Positions 21,650 through 31,900 of a DNA stretch of 49,823 nucleotides are shown in pieces; position 1 is the stretch's first letter; the number at the start of each line of letters is the position of its first letter. Source of the DNA: Rhizaria sp. SCN 62-66 (taxonomy: Eukaryota > Rhizaria, unplaced); NCBI GenBank assembly GCA_001724265.1, contig MEDY01000409.1:1-49823 (forward strand). The letters run 5' to 3'. Under the pieces are notes generated by a model, which did no database searches, had not been told where the DNA came from, and was given only the letters and a program-made list of their open reading frames with translations. Made by a program: the position numbers and the translations under genes.

Positions 21650-24600
21650 TTACGGGCGAGCCAGTTGCGCCTGCTGCTGCTGTGTCTGAAAAAGCGCGAG
21701 TGAGGTAAGGCGGACGCCGTCTTGGCCGATCTGCGTGCGCAGACACTCGAAACCCAGCCCCATCATCGCGCTCTCAAGCGCATGCACCGGGTCGCCGCTG
21801 CCGCTCACCAGCGCGCAGTCAGCGCTCGAGCCAGCGCCCACAGTCGCAGGCACTGTCACAGTCGCGGCCGCAGTCCCAGGCACCGCCACGTCAGCAGCGC
21901 CGCTACAAGCGGAGACCACTTGCGCGCTGCGACCACCCGCCGCAGCAGTCGCGTTCGCGGGCACGGTCACGGCTTCGTGGTCGTGGCAGTCATCGCCGCC
22001 ACAGTCGCTGTTGCTGGTGCTGTGGCTTGGACTGGGCGTGGCTGCGGGCGCGCCGGCGAGGCGGCCCGCAGCGGGGTGGTGCGGCGGCAGCGGCGCAGAC
22101 GCGGGCGCGATGAGAGACGGGGCGCCCATGAGCGCCACAGCAGCCCGCGTCGCACTCCCGCTGCCTGTGCCGGGCGCCCCGGCGGCCGCCGAGGCCGAGG
22201 CCGACGAGGCTGAGGTGGAGAGAGCGGGCAGCGAGGCCGTGGAAGGCAGCGACGGCAGCGTCAGCGCGATGGTGCTCAGCGCGCTCCGCTTCATCGGAGG
22301 CTTCGCAGTCGCACTCGCGCTGTCGCCCGCAGCCGGTGCAGCACCAGTTGAATCACGACCACTGGCAACATGACTCGCGGTTGTGGCAGCACCAGCGGAC
22401 ACCGTCGACGCGGACGCCGCTGAAACGGGGGTCGAGTCGAGCACGGGCACGACCTGCCCTGCGGCCGAAGCGAGCGCGCTCTTCTTGTTGACGAGCGGGG
22501 GCAGTAGCGTGATTGCGCAGCCGCCGCCGCCGGCGCCGGTGAGTTTGGTGGGCATGCTCATGGCCTCCGCGCAACGCGCGACGCGGTCCAGCGCGGGGTG
22601 CCCCACGCCCAGCAGCGTCAGCAGCTCGTGGTTCTTGCTCAGCAGCGGGCCTACGCACTTAAAGAAGCCCTGCGCCAGCGCGACCAGCGGTTGGCCGTCA
22701 GCATCAACGACCGGCATCGCAGTGCCCTCGACATCAGCGTCGACATCAGCGTCGGCGTCGGAGTTGTCGCTGTCGCCGTCGAACGTGTCAAAGTCGAAAT
22801 CATTATCGTCATCATCGTCATCGGTATTATCACTTGCGTTGTTTTTGGCCTCCGCGGCCTCTGCGGCGGCGAGCTGCTTGCGCGCGCGCACGATGGCGCC
22901 GTCTGCGTCCCCGGCGACGCGCTGGAAGGCGGCGGCAAACTCGCGGTCCGCGTCGGGCGATGACGGCACCGCGGCTGCGGCGGCGTCCGAGTCGAGTCCG
23001 GCCACCCCTGCGAGCCTGCAGTAGGCCTTGATGGCCGAGACGACGCGCGTGGCGATGCCGTCAATGGCCATGAAGACGGGCGTCGCCACCTCGGGCATCG
23101 CGGCCTTAAGCGCGGCCACGCGCGCCACGAGTTGCCGCGTGTCCTTGGGCACGCGCGTATTCGTGATCACGAGTTCCACAGATGGGGGGATGCAGCCGGA
23201 CGGTAGGAAATGCATCACAGGCTGCACTGGTGCGACGACCGACATGGCGGGAGAGGGCGGTGCGGCGGCCATGGTCGGAGTAGCCGTCGCTGGCACAGGC
23301 GCGGAGCCTAAGACAGTTGTGGAGGACACAGGGGCTGGTAAAGAGTCAGGCGCGGACACAGAAGGCTTCTTAGATGTGGAACAAGCGGGTTTGGCCTCGG
23401 CGTCGGCACGCGAGGCTGCGCGGGAGAGCTCTTTCTGCTCCAGTGGCTCCATCACAGGCGCTGCCGTCGCCGCCACAGGTGCCGTCGCAGTCAGAGGCGC
23501 CATCGCAGTCAGAGTCGCAGTCGCCGGCGCCCCGGCAGGGACAGCAACAGCGGGATCGTTCACAGAAGACGTTACAGGGGCCGTCGCAGTGGCAGAGGGG
23601 GGCTTGGCGTCGCTAGCGTGTGCGACGGCGACGACGGGGCCAAACAGGCGCGCAGCTGCGTCCGCCGGGTGCTCCATGCGGCGGCGGAAGACGACGACGC
23701 CGCCGTAGACGCAGACGGTGTTGTCGAGTCCCGAGCACACGCCGTGCACGAGGCGCTCGCCCTCGTACGCCCACGCGTTGATCAGCGCGCGGTCCAGCGC
23801 CACGCCAATGTCACCACTGCAGTCACCGCCATCACCGTCGCGATGAGGGCGACCACCGCCGCTGTGACCAACACCGGCATTGTGAGCATCGTTAGTGCTC
23901 GACATCAACGCTGACGCAGACGCGGACGCTGACGCAAACGCAAAGGGCGTGGATGCGGACGTGTTCGCTGGGGGAAATGGGTACGCTGTGGAGGCGACTG
24001 CAGACTCGATCGAAGGACCAAAGGAGCATGACGAAGCGGGCGAGTGCGAGTACGCGTGCGAAAGGGATGAGGGCACGGAGAGCGAACCCGCGGAGGCAGC
24101 GCCGGCACCGAGACGGCAGAGAGCGAAGAAGCCCGTTGCGAGCGCGGAGCAGAACGACGCCGAGGAGCCCAGACCGGAGCCGATGGGGAGGTCCGAGGTG
24201 ATGGAGACTGACACGGCGTGGGCGGCGCGCGACATGAGCAGGCAGAACATGAGGAAGATCTGCGCAGGCGCGGCGTCGTGCAGCCGGCCGCCGTTGGCGC
24301 GGATCTGCTCCATGCGCGCAGCCACTTGCGCGGGTGGCGCGGCGGGCAGCGGCGTCAGCGTCAACGCACTAGGGACCGCATCGAACGTGTCACGCACGTA
24401 GTCCACGGCCGCCGCAGTCTCCGCGGGCGAGGAGAAAACCGAGTCAATGTCCCAGGCGGAAGGGAAGAGCCCGTCGAGCTGCAGACGCGCGTGCTCCAAG
24501 TCAACGAAGCGCCAGGTGCGGGAGATCTGCAGCTCCTTGTCGCTGTGGGAAAACGAAACCGTCGTCGGGTCGGTACTGGGGGCAAAGCACGCAAATGTGC

Positions 24601-24706
24601 GGCGGTCGACAACAGTAGCAATAGCGTGAGAGCCGTGCACGACGCTATGCTCGCCGGATAGGATGATCTTGCCGGGCGCAGAGGCCACGAAAGGCTAGAA
24701 GTACAT
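21650..24706 (-). CDS. Mevalonate kinase, enlarged, with an in-frame TAG at codon 4
   Basis: Phosphorylates mevalonate using ATP in the isoprenoid pathway. GHMP-kinase signatures appear in order: SAPGKIILSGEHSVVHG (from about residue 9), the ATP loop DLPIGSGLGSSAS (about 173), EGERLVHGVCSGLDNTVCVYGG, TNTRVPKDTRQLVARV, and motif 3 KLTGAGGGGC (721-730). The usual size is 390-450 residues; this one is about 1,018. The excess is low-complexity: Ser/Ala/Gly after the ATP loop, a Pro/Ala/Thr insert, an Asp-rich tract, and about 240 residues after motif 3 before a final strand. The only upstream ATG in frame (24706) reads Met-Tyr-Phe-TAG-Pro-Phe-Val, then SAPGK. Yeast Erg12 begins MSLPFLTSAPGK, so reading through TAG restores a normal N-terminus. 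Otherwise the enzyme has no ATG before the first motif, unless TTCTAG is a splice acceptor to an unseen exon. TAA stop. Confidence 0.88.
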
Positions 24707-25173
24707 GAAGGCTGGACAACTGTTTGGACCCCGAGAATCGCCCGACGTCAACCTAAACTGCCTACTAGAATACGACATGAAAAAATTTACAACGTAAGTA
24801 CTAACGTTAGCATATGAAACCAGAATTGCCAACCAACGAACGTGTATAGCACAACAGATCAAGTGTAAATCAACTCTGGGAGCGATGTGGCACGATGGGC
24901 ACCGGTCAAAAATCTGCCCACAGTCAGCGGAGAGCAATTCGTGGTAAGAACGATGAAATGAGAAAATGTGAAGAAATGTATGGTATCTGTTGGTTAAAAA
25001 TATATTATCCCTAAACGAGAGGATGTAGAAATACAAAAAATAACTGAAAATACTTTGCTATAAGCTTTATACTAGGTTCTACAGACACGATTCGGAACTG
25101 TGTAACAACAAAACATCAACTATTAGACACAAACAAAGCAACCTGTCAGTTTTGCTTACAAACTGCATTTGCT
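24707..25173. other. Intergenic gap between two minus-strand genes
   Basis: AT-rich; promoter region of mevalonate kinase and 3' flank of the GTPase gene. No gene recognised. Confidence 0.55.
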
Positions 25174-27297
25174 TTAGTAGTCAGTGGAGAAGTTGTAGTT
25201 GTCGCCGTCGTCGTCATCGTCCATGCCGGCGCCGCCCGCGGCAGCCATACGGCGCTGGTCCTTCTTGGCCTTCTTAAGCGCAGCCTTATTGTTTTTGGCC
25301 ACGTTGACGGGCGACTCATCGTACGCCTCGTCGTTAAGGATCTTGTAGATCTTGGAGCGGCCCGTGCGCGCCGAGTGCTGCATCACCTTGGACATGGCCT
25401 CAGTGACGGGCTTGGCGGCGCGCGCCACGGAAAACGCCTTCTCCGCCTTGCCAGCGCCCTTGCCAACGCGCGAGAAAGCGTTAGGAGCGATCTGCTTGAG
25501 GATGTCCTCTTCCTCGGCCTCGTCCTCGTCGTCCATGCCGCTCGCGCCCGCCATGCCGCGCTTGGCGGCCGACACGGCCGAGGCGAGGTGGCCCTCGTCC
25601 TCGTCACCAGCCTCCTCGTCAGACTCCTCGACGATGAGGCTCGAGGCCGAGATGGCGGTGGAGCCGCGCTGCACGATGGGCTTGACGGCGCCCAGCATCG
25701 CCTTGAGCGAGCTCACAGCCTCGTCATCCTCCTCGTCCGCCTCGAACTCCTCGTCACTCTCGCCACCCATCGCGCCGCCCTCGTTAGCGCCGGTCATGGA
25801 GCGCTGGCGCTCGACGGTGGCGAGCGTGTCCTTGTTGGCCTCATCGAGCAGCGCAGCGATGTCGAACGACTCGGCGAAGCCCGACACGATGGACGACTCG
25901 GCCACGTCGTCGACCTGCGGCGGTAGCGTGTAAAACGGGATCTTGCCTGAGTTCCAGTCCTTGAGCACCACGCGCGCGGCGTCGTCGAGGTTCGGGATGC
26001 CGCCCTTGCCGATCTTGCCAAGACGGTGCGCGAGGAAAAAGAGGAACTCGCGGCCCGAGGTGAACTCGGCGACCTGGTAGATAGACATGAGCTGCTCGCG
26101 CGAGCACCGGGCAAGGATGCCCTCGACCGCCACCGTGGGGTCCTCGATCTGGTCCGCGCGGAGCACGTTGCGTAGCAGCAGAGACTGGGTCTTGGCGCGG
26201 GTCTCCTCGTCCGCCAGCGCGTCGCCGGAGGCCGAGGACGCGACGCCCTCGTCGTCGGCGGCGAAGAGCACGCCGGGCGAGTCGACGAGCATGATGTTGG
26301 CGTCGAGGCGCACCTGCTGCAGCGTCTTGGTGCAGCCGGCGGCGGCGGAGACCTGGACAGCGCGGGACATCTTGAGCGAGTTGATGATCGACGACTTGCC
26401 GACGTTGGGGTAGCCGATAACGCCGACGGTGATGCCCTTCTTGGCGCCGAGTGAGCGCGAGTAGTTCTTGAGCAGCTGCAGCAACGCCTGCCCGCCGACA
26501 GAGGCGCGGGACTCGAGCGCCTTGGAGCCGGCCTTGGTGGCTTTGACGTCGAGCGACTGCAGGAAACCCTTGCCGTTGTGCGTCGACGACTTGAAGGCGA
26601 TGGTGGGGAACTCACGACGCAGGTAGCGCGTCCACGCCTCGACAACCTCGGGCGGCACCATGTCGATCTTGTTAAGCACCAGCACGAGCTTCTTCGACGG
26701 GGAGCCGTCGGCGTTCTGCTGAGCGAGCACGCGGCGCTCGATGTCCAGCGCGCGGCAGCCCACGGGGTCGCGCGCGTCCAGAACCTCAAGGATCACGTCG
26801 GCCGTCTCAACGACCTTGAGCAGCTCGCGGAAGTACCACTTGCGCTTGCCTTCGGGCGTGTTCAGGTTCTTGTACTCGTTCTCCACAGCGCGCGTCTGCT
26901 CCTCGTAGCGAAGCTTGTTCTTCTCGTAGCGCTCCGTGCGCGTCGCGCGCTCCGCCGCGCGCGCCTGCTCGGCGGCAGAGAGCTCGTTCTGCGCGTCGCG
27001 CAGCATCGACTCCTTGTGCGGCCACAGGTTCGGGATTCCAGGGTCCTGCTTCTTGGCGCGGCGCATCACGTGCGGGTTTGCCTTGGCGAGGCGGCGCATC
27101 TTGCGAGCGTGGTCCTTCACGTTGCGCTGGACACGGAACTTATCGGCGAGCGAAACACGCTTACTCACTGCAGGGGGAACAGAAGCAAACACGAAAAAGA
27201 CAAACTCAGGGTGAGAGCGATTCTGATTGGTGAGGGAGGACGGGAAAGAAATCAAAGATGGGAGAACAAAAGCTATAGACGTACCGTACTTGCCCAT
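25174..27297 (-). CDS. GNL3/Nug1-type circularly permuted nucleolar GTPase
   Basis: A large-subunit ribosome assembly factor of the nucleostemin/Nug1/Grn1 group. Exons 27297-27285 and 27167-25174, 668 residues, TAA stop. After splicing the start reads MGKYVSKRVSLADKFRVQRNVKDH, the basic N-terminus typical of the family. The GTPase motifs are in permuted order: DARDP (135-139), G4 NKID (170-173), G1 GYPNVGKS (256-263), then G3 DSPG (300-303). TKTLQ in the G2 region and a C-terminal domain with GKIGKGGIPNLDDAARVVLKDWNSGKIPFYTLPP also match GNL3L. A charged coiled region at about 70-115 precedes the GTPase. The C-terminus is acidic, then basic (KKAKKDQRRM). Nucleolar location is inferred from the family. 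Confidence 0.92.
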   Translation of the reverse strand: MGKYGTSIAFVLPSLISFPSSLTNQNRSHPEFVFFVFASVPPAVSKRVSLADKFRVQRNVKDHARKMRRLAKANPHVMRRAKKQDPGIPNLWPHKESMLRDAQNELSAAEQARAAERATRTERYEKNKLRYEEQTRAVENEYKNLNTPEGKRKWYFRELLKVVETADVILEVLDARDPVGCRALDIERRVLAQQNADGSPSKKLVLVLNKIDMVPPEVVEAWTRYLRREFPTIAFKSSTHNGKGFLQSLDVKATKAGSKALESRASVGGQALLQLLKNYSRSLGAKKGITVGVIGYPNVGKSSIINSLKMSRAVQVSAAAGCTKTLQQVRLDANIMLVDSPGVLFAADDEGVASSASGDALADEETRAKTQSLLLRNVLRADQIEDPTVAVEGILARCSREQLMSIYQVAEFTSGREFLFFLAHRLGKIGKGGIPNLDDAARVVLKDWNSGKIPFYTLPPQVDDVAESSIVSGFAESFDIAALLDEANKDTLATVERQRSMTGANEGGAMGGESDEEFEADEEDDEAVSSLKAMLGAVKPIVQRGSTAISASSLIVEESDEEAGDEDEGHLASAVSAAKRGMAGASGMDDEDEAEEEDILKQIAPNAFSRVGKGAGKAEKAFSVARAAKPVTEAMSKVMQHSARTGRSKIYKILNDEAYDESPVNVAKNNKAALKKAKKDQRRMAAAGGAGMDDDDDGDNYNFSTDY
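27168..27284 (-). other. Intron of the GNL3/Nug1 gene
   Basis: Phase-1 intron of 117 bp, donor GTACGT at 27284, acceptor CCCTGCAG ending at 27168. It is a multiple of three and contains no stop, so an unspliced reading would insert 39 hydrophobic residues. The family N-terminus is only regained by splicing. Confidence 0.88.
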
Positions 27298-27831
27298 ACT
27301 AACTTAGATGAGTATGAACTGTGACAAAACAAAGGTCCTGGAAAGCGAAAGAACGACTATGGCGAGAAAAATAACAAAAGGAGCAGAGTGAGCGAGAATC
27401 GTGGTGCGCCACGCACAAAGGCGGACTTAGTCGGAAAAGAGACAAATTCGGCCCTCGGATCGCAAATAAAATAAAGAACATAGCATAACCCAAAATCGAT
27501 ATAACCATATCGAAAATACACCTCACTTTGACGCTGGAAACTCAATAAGCGACGTCTCTTTTGCCGGTCAGTACAGCTCTTCGCTCTTGCCTCGCTCGCT
27601 TCGCCCGCGCTGCTCGTCTGACTTTTTAGGTCCAAGCCTCGCAAACAAGATCATCGACGGAACGATATGTGTATTTTAGGCATCTGATGTGACATAGGAT
27701 GACTGTCAAGAACGCTCTAGACTCTTTGCTACGTAGTGACGTATGGTTTTGTCTTATTATCTCTTTTACGCACTCTTAAATTTTTACCACTGTTGCTGTA
27801 GGTTCTGTCCCTGCGCCTTGCGCTCGACTTG
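27298..27831. promoter_or_regulatory. Divergent promoter region, GNL3/Nug1 and THADA
   Basis: An AT-rich region between divergent starts. A possible 61-bp 5'-UTR intron lies at 27741-27801 (donor GTATGG, acceptor TTGCTGTAG), 30 bp before the THADA ATG. On the other side TTGTCACAG precedes the GTPase ATG by about 20 bp. Confidence 0.4.
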
Positions 27832-28965
27832 ATGGAAACAGACTCTGCACAGCTCCTTGCCGAGGCGCAGCGCCGACTAGGCGTGCTCCCGGCGTCGTTC
27901 CTCGCCAAGTACATCACAGACACACACCCGGCCCTTGCGTCCTCTGCGGCGTACGCCGGTGTGTGTGGCTTTCACACGGCTGCGACGGACGAGGCCCGCA
28001 CGGCAGCGCTGCGCTCGCTGGTGCCCGTCGCCTGGGACGAGGCCGAGGACGCGGCGGCCGACCCCACGACCGCCGCCGCCGTTGCCGCGCTACACACAGA
28101 CATCTTTCTCTGCGCTTTGTACATGGCTCACCCAGCCCTCGAGGCTTATCTCGTGCCTACAGCGTCCGCGCACGCCGCCGCGATCATGACCGCTGCGCGT
28201 GCTGAGCTGCCTGTGCCGCCCGCCGCAAAGACCACCGCTGCCGCTGCCACTGCGCCCACGACCAAGCTGCTGCCCGTGTTCCGCAAGATTTTTGCGCAGG
28301 TGCTCGACGCCTTTGTGACGCGCGCTGCTTCGGCATCGAACGCTGGACTCGTGCGGCCGGCCGCTCTGTACCGCGGCGCCGTCCTGCTCGCGCTCGCCCC
28401 GCTTCTGCCCGGCGGGGTCGCGTCTGGGGACGTGCCCATCGCGGTGCAGGCGGCGCGGCTGACCGCGGCGGCCGCCCTCCTGCGTGGCGCCGGCCGCGCC
28501 GCAACGGCGCTGCTGTACGCGCCCGCCTCCGCCGCCGCGCTCGATGCTGATGAGCCCTTCTGGACCGCCGTGCTCGCCGCCGCCGCGCAGGCACTGCGCG
28601 CCAGTCTGCCCGCCGCGCAGCCCGCGCGCACCGCCGCCGCCGCCGAGGCTCTGCAGGCGCCCGCGGTAACGCTCCTGTCCGAGCTTGCGGGTGGGCTGGC
28701 CGCCGCGCTGCGCCGCTGCGACTCCGACGCTGCCGCCGCTAACAGCAGTGCGCCGGCGCTGCCCTCATGGCTGCTGTCCGCGTGCGGGCGCACGGGCGCC
28801 GCAGCCGACGCGCTGACCGTCTCCGCGGCGACGCTGGCGCTCAACGGGCGCGACCTCGTCTCGCGTGACTCAGCCACCAAGGCCGGGTATGTCATCGCGC
28901 ATCTCTTCGCGGCCGCCGAGCGCAACGCCACTGCTGCGGACGCCGCCGCGCGCGCCACCGCGCTG

Positions 28966-28996
<31 letters not shown>

Positions 28997-31900
28997 ATAG
29001 CGCGCGCGCGAACCCCGTCGCCGCCGCGCTGGCCGCGTCCGCGCCTGAGGGCTCCGCGGCAGCTGCTGCGGGCTCCGCTGCTGCGGGCGGCGCGCTGGCG
29101 CTGCTGGGCGCGCGCGCGGCGCTGTGCCTTGGCCGCCACCTGCTGAGCGTACTCCCCGCCGCTGCGCTGACAGCGACACTTGCGCCCGCGTCCGCGACTG
29201 CGGAGAGCTGGCAGATGCAGGTTGCGACGCTGGCCTCCGCCTCTGCTGCAACGACCGCGAATACTGTGTCTGTCGCGGACGACAACGCTGCCGCTGGTGT
29301 TGCGCAGGACGAGGGCGCCGCCGGCGTGGCTGCGCGCGCGTTCCTGTGCGAAGCGTTCCCGGCGACTGTGCGCGCGGGGGGCGCGGCGCTGCTGGTGCAC
29401 GTGGTGCCCGCGCTCGTCGTGGCCACGCTGCCGGGCGGCGACATGCACGCGTACGTCACCGCCGAGCTCTGGCTCAAGTCGCTCACGCGCCTCTCCGCGC
29501 CCGCTACGACCGCTGCGGTCGACTGCGCCGTCGCGAACACGCTGAACGCGGCGCTGCGCGCGCCCGCGGGCGCTGCGGCGCTGTCGGCACTGGTGGCGCA
29601 TCTGCTGGATCAGGTGCAGTGGGGCGCCAAGAGCACCTCCACGCTCTGCCGCGGGCTGCTCGAGCAGTGGACCGCGCTGCCCTGCGCCGCGGGCGCGCTG
29701 CATGCGCTCACGGCGCGCGCGCTGGCCGCCCCGCTCGCGCGCGCGGGACTTCTGCTCGCCGTGACGCTCGCGCCGGTCGTCGGCGTGCCCGCACTGCTGG
29801 CCGAGCGTCCGCGTCTGCTCGAGAACCTCTTCGCTGAGCTGTCCGCGCCCGCGACGGGGCCCGTTGCCGCGCGCCTCATCAACACCGTGCTCGCCGCCGC
29901 ACGCCCCGCGACGGCTGCCGCCACTGGCGCTGCCGGAAAGCAGCCGGCGCGCGCACAGGTGGCGAAGCTGGTGCTCTCGCAGGCCAGGGGAGCGGCCGCC
30001 GAGTGGGCGGCGTTGTGGCGCGCGCCGCTCGTGCGGGTGCTGCGCGGCACCGACGCGGGCGCGCGCGCGGGACTTGTGACCTCCGGCGGCGTGCTGGCGC
30101 ACCTGGCGGGCGACCTCGCAGTGGATTGCTTCGAGACTCTGCTCGAGGACCTTGTCGCCGTTGATGACAACGCTGGCGCCGCGGCCACGCTGGTCAACAC
30201 CCTCTGCGGTGTCTTTGCCGTTGTCCGTTGCGCGCGTCTTGTGCCTGGTCTCCGCGTCGCCGGCGGCGGTGCTGCGCTGCTCACCCGCGCCGCCGCCCTC
30301 ATTTCCGCGCGCCCCGCGCTTGCGCACGCGCTGCACGCGGGCGCCGGCAACACTACGACGCTTTCCGCCGCTGCTGAGGCTGACACCGACGCCGAGGCTG
30401 CGCGCGTGTTCACGAGCGCGCTGCTGCACGCTAACACAGAGCTCCGCGAGCTCGCCTGGGCCGCTGTCGCAGGTCCCGCGCTGTCGGCCGAGCTGCCCAC
30501 CCGCGCTGAGAGCGCCGCGCTTGCTTTGGGTGCCGTGCACGCTGCTGCCGCAGCGCCGCTGCAGTCCGCCGCTGTGGGCCACGCCGTCGAGCGCGCGCTC
30601 ACGCGCTTTGCGGTCTCGGCTCTTCACGCACGCGCCGCCGCTGCGAGCGCCGTCACGACAGCCACCGCTGCGGCCGACGCGGCTGCTGCAGAGGGCGCTC
30701 CGGTGGCCGCCGCCGCGACTGCTGCGGAGGCCTCTGCCGCTGTGGCTGTCACCGCTGCTGCGGCCCGTGAGGGTGACGAAACCCTGCGCGCGCTGTGGAC
30801 CATTGTGGCAGCGACGCTGCGTGGCGCGTTGGGCGCTGATGTGCCTGTTAAGACGACGCACTTCGCGCTGTGCCAGCTGCGTCGCCTGCTCGATTGCGCG
30901 CAGATGCTGCCCGCCCTCGCCGCGGCGGCAAAGCTCATTGCTTCCGACACTGCAGCGCAGCGCTTAAAGGTGGACTGGCTCGCTAGCATGAGTGCACTGG
31001 GCGAACTGCTGCGTCCTGAGCCGCTGAGCGCGCGCCTTGTCGCCGCGGGTCTGGTAGCTGCGCTGGAGAACCGCTGGGAGGGCGTTGGTGTGGCTGTGTT
31101 TGCGCTCGTTGCTCACCCGGCTTTCCCGGCCTTGCTGGCCGCGCTGCTCGGCGGCGCTCGCGACTGTGAGGGCGCTGACGCCGTGCAGCTGCTGCTCGCG
31201 GGACTCGCTCCTGTCAACACACCCGCAGACGCTGTGCCCGCCGCCGCACTATCTGCGCTGGTGGCGCGCGCGGCAGAGATCCTGCGTGGTGGCAACCTGC
31301 ATTTTGTGCCTGTGGCCGCTGCACTTGTGCGCTTCACGCTTGCACTGAGTCTTCGCGCGGGTTCCGGCGCCCCGGCCTTCGCAACGCTGCTGACGCCGCT
31401 TATGCCTGAGGGCGCGACTTTCGCACCCGGGCTTGCGCTCACGCTGCCGACGAGCGACGGTGCTGTTGCAGTGCTTGCCGATCCCGTCGCGCGCACAGTG
31501 CGCCTCGCCGCGGCCGCGCAGACGCCCGCTGAGCGCGCGCTCGAGGCGCAGTTGTCGAATTCTACGTTCGACGCTCTGGTTCCGCCCGCGCTCTGTGCCG
31601 TTGCCGCAGCGCAACAGCTCCTTGCCGCGCACGCTGGCGCCGTCGCTGGCGCGTTGCGCGCCGGTGCCGCTGCTGGCGCTGCCGCAGCCGTCACGCGCGC
31701 CTTCCAGGGCCTTCACGCCGCGCTGGCTGTGGCTCGTGCGGTGGCGCAAGAGGCCGACTGGATTGGCTGGGCTAATCCTGCTTCGAGCAAGGGCGACAGC
31801 AACGCGCTTGCTGGTGTGGCGCTGGCCGGTGCGCGCGCCGTCGGCGCCGCAGTGCTCTCGTCGCTGTTCGGCGTTGCAAAGCAGCTGCTGGCGATGCACT

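Noticed and set aside
28870-30861. A 663-codon open frame antisense to THADA
   Set aside because: Same composition artefact: Arg/Gly/Ser-rich translation with no family resemblance.
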